DNA of 21,952 bases from Candidatus Eiseniibacteriota bacterium (GTDB lineage: Bacteria > Arandabacterota > Arandabacteria > JAGLYR01). Below are positions 21,708 to 21,952 of the stretch, piece by piece. The stretch lies in contig JAGLYR010000113.1 in NCBI GenBank assembly GCA_023132135.1, positions 1 to 21,952 of the forward strand, in the 5' to 3' direction. Below the pieces are notes generated by a model. That model was not told the origin of the DNA, did not search any database, and saw only the letters and a program-made list of their open reading frames with translations. Position 1 is the stretch's first letter. Every line of letters begins with the position of its first letter. Position numbers and translations under genes: made by a program.

Positions 21708-21952
21708 GTCTCCCCCTCGCTCCGCGCAATCCTGATCCAGTTGCCACAGTCGGATCGTAGAGTGTCTCGTTCCGGAAATCCAGCCCGGAGTGAGACTGGT
21801 ACAAAATGCAGGCTAAGCTTTCGGTCGTCAGATGACGATGAAATCCACAACGAGAAGAACGTGCTCTAGCCCGGATTATGCATGAATTGGTATACCCGCG
21901 ATGCGCTGGTGCGTTGTCGGGCAGGAGAATAGACAATAGAGAATAGACCGCA
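21708..21952. other. Gene-free end of window with repeat remnants
   Basis: No supported gene. On the minus strand near 21821-21811 it has AGCCTGCATT, shared with the hairpin at 3292-3340 (3291-3300), but here without the matching second arm. A copy of the ATTATGCATGAA repeat lies at 21868-21886. A short purine-rich run with GAATAGA/CAATAGA units lies near 21927-21949. No clear -35/-10 pair for the phosphoesterase gene was found. Confidence 0.5.
21868..21886. repeat. Copy of the AGCCCGGATTATGCATGAA repeat arm
   Basis: The sequence matches, in reverse orientation, 6549-6570 and resembles the left arm of the hairpin at 16009-16060. Here it stands alone, without an opposing arm. Confidence 0.55.

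Overview
The window is GC-rich bacterial chromosome. A lipid A-type acyltransferase, outer-envelope style M16 proteases and a lipoprotein point to a Gram-negative (diderm) cell. A very large heterodisulfide-reductase-type gene cluster, rich in Fe-S and flavin domains, points to an anaerobe. Two in-frame UGA codons read best as selenocysteine, so the host should encode SelA/SelB/SelC/SelD. The phylum cannot be named from sequence alone; the dispersed intergenic repeats suggest an uncultured environmental lineage, but that is an impression only.

Layout. (1) 1-3127, minus strand: a partial tRNA-Pro(CGG) at the edge, then COG2426 membrane protein, surE, a family 2 glycosyltransferase and a lipid A-type acyltransferase in one tight operon, headed by tRNA-Pro(GGG). 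(2) 3187-3340: two long hairpins in the divergent spacer. (3) 3388-6251, plus strand: an M16 protease pair, one active and one inactive. (4) 6252-6719: a 468-bp spacer made largely of repeats, ending in a clear sigma70-type promoter. (5) 6720-9211, plus strand: alanine dehydrogenase-like protein and NAD-type malic enzyme. (6) 9186-20574, minus strand: an eight-gene Hdr/Mvh-like cluster. (7) 20682-21707, minus strand: a lipoprotein metallophosphoesterase. (8) 21708-21952: no gene, repeat remnants only.

The Hdr cluster, in transcription order, is: HdrA-like with degenerate cysteines; a short MvhD-like protein lacking key cysteines; HdrC-HdrB fusion; HdrA with selenocysteine at residue 56 (17162-17164); a repeat-filled spacer; HdrA-like with C-terminal ferredoxins; MvhD-like protein with selenocysteine at residue 17 (14092-14094) and a C-terminal winged-helix-like extension; HdrA N-terminal half fused to a GltD-type NAD(P)H oxidoreductase; and a protein carrying the rest of that HdrA plus a second HdrA module. 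UGA is an ordinary stop elsewhere in the same cluster, and each in-frame UGA is followed at the right distance by a small stem-loop with a GGU-containing apical loop, as in bacterial SECIS elements. Simple reading at UGA would truncate both proteins and lose the FAD-binding N terminus of HdrA.

Working model (inference): NAD(P)H electrons enter through the GltD module, split at HdrA flavins, and pass through MvhD-type subunits and ferredoxins to a CCG-type HdrB subunit. No hydrogenase, formate dehydrogenase or other electron-donor subunit is present in the window, and the substrate of the HdrB-like subunit is unknown.
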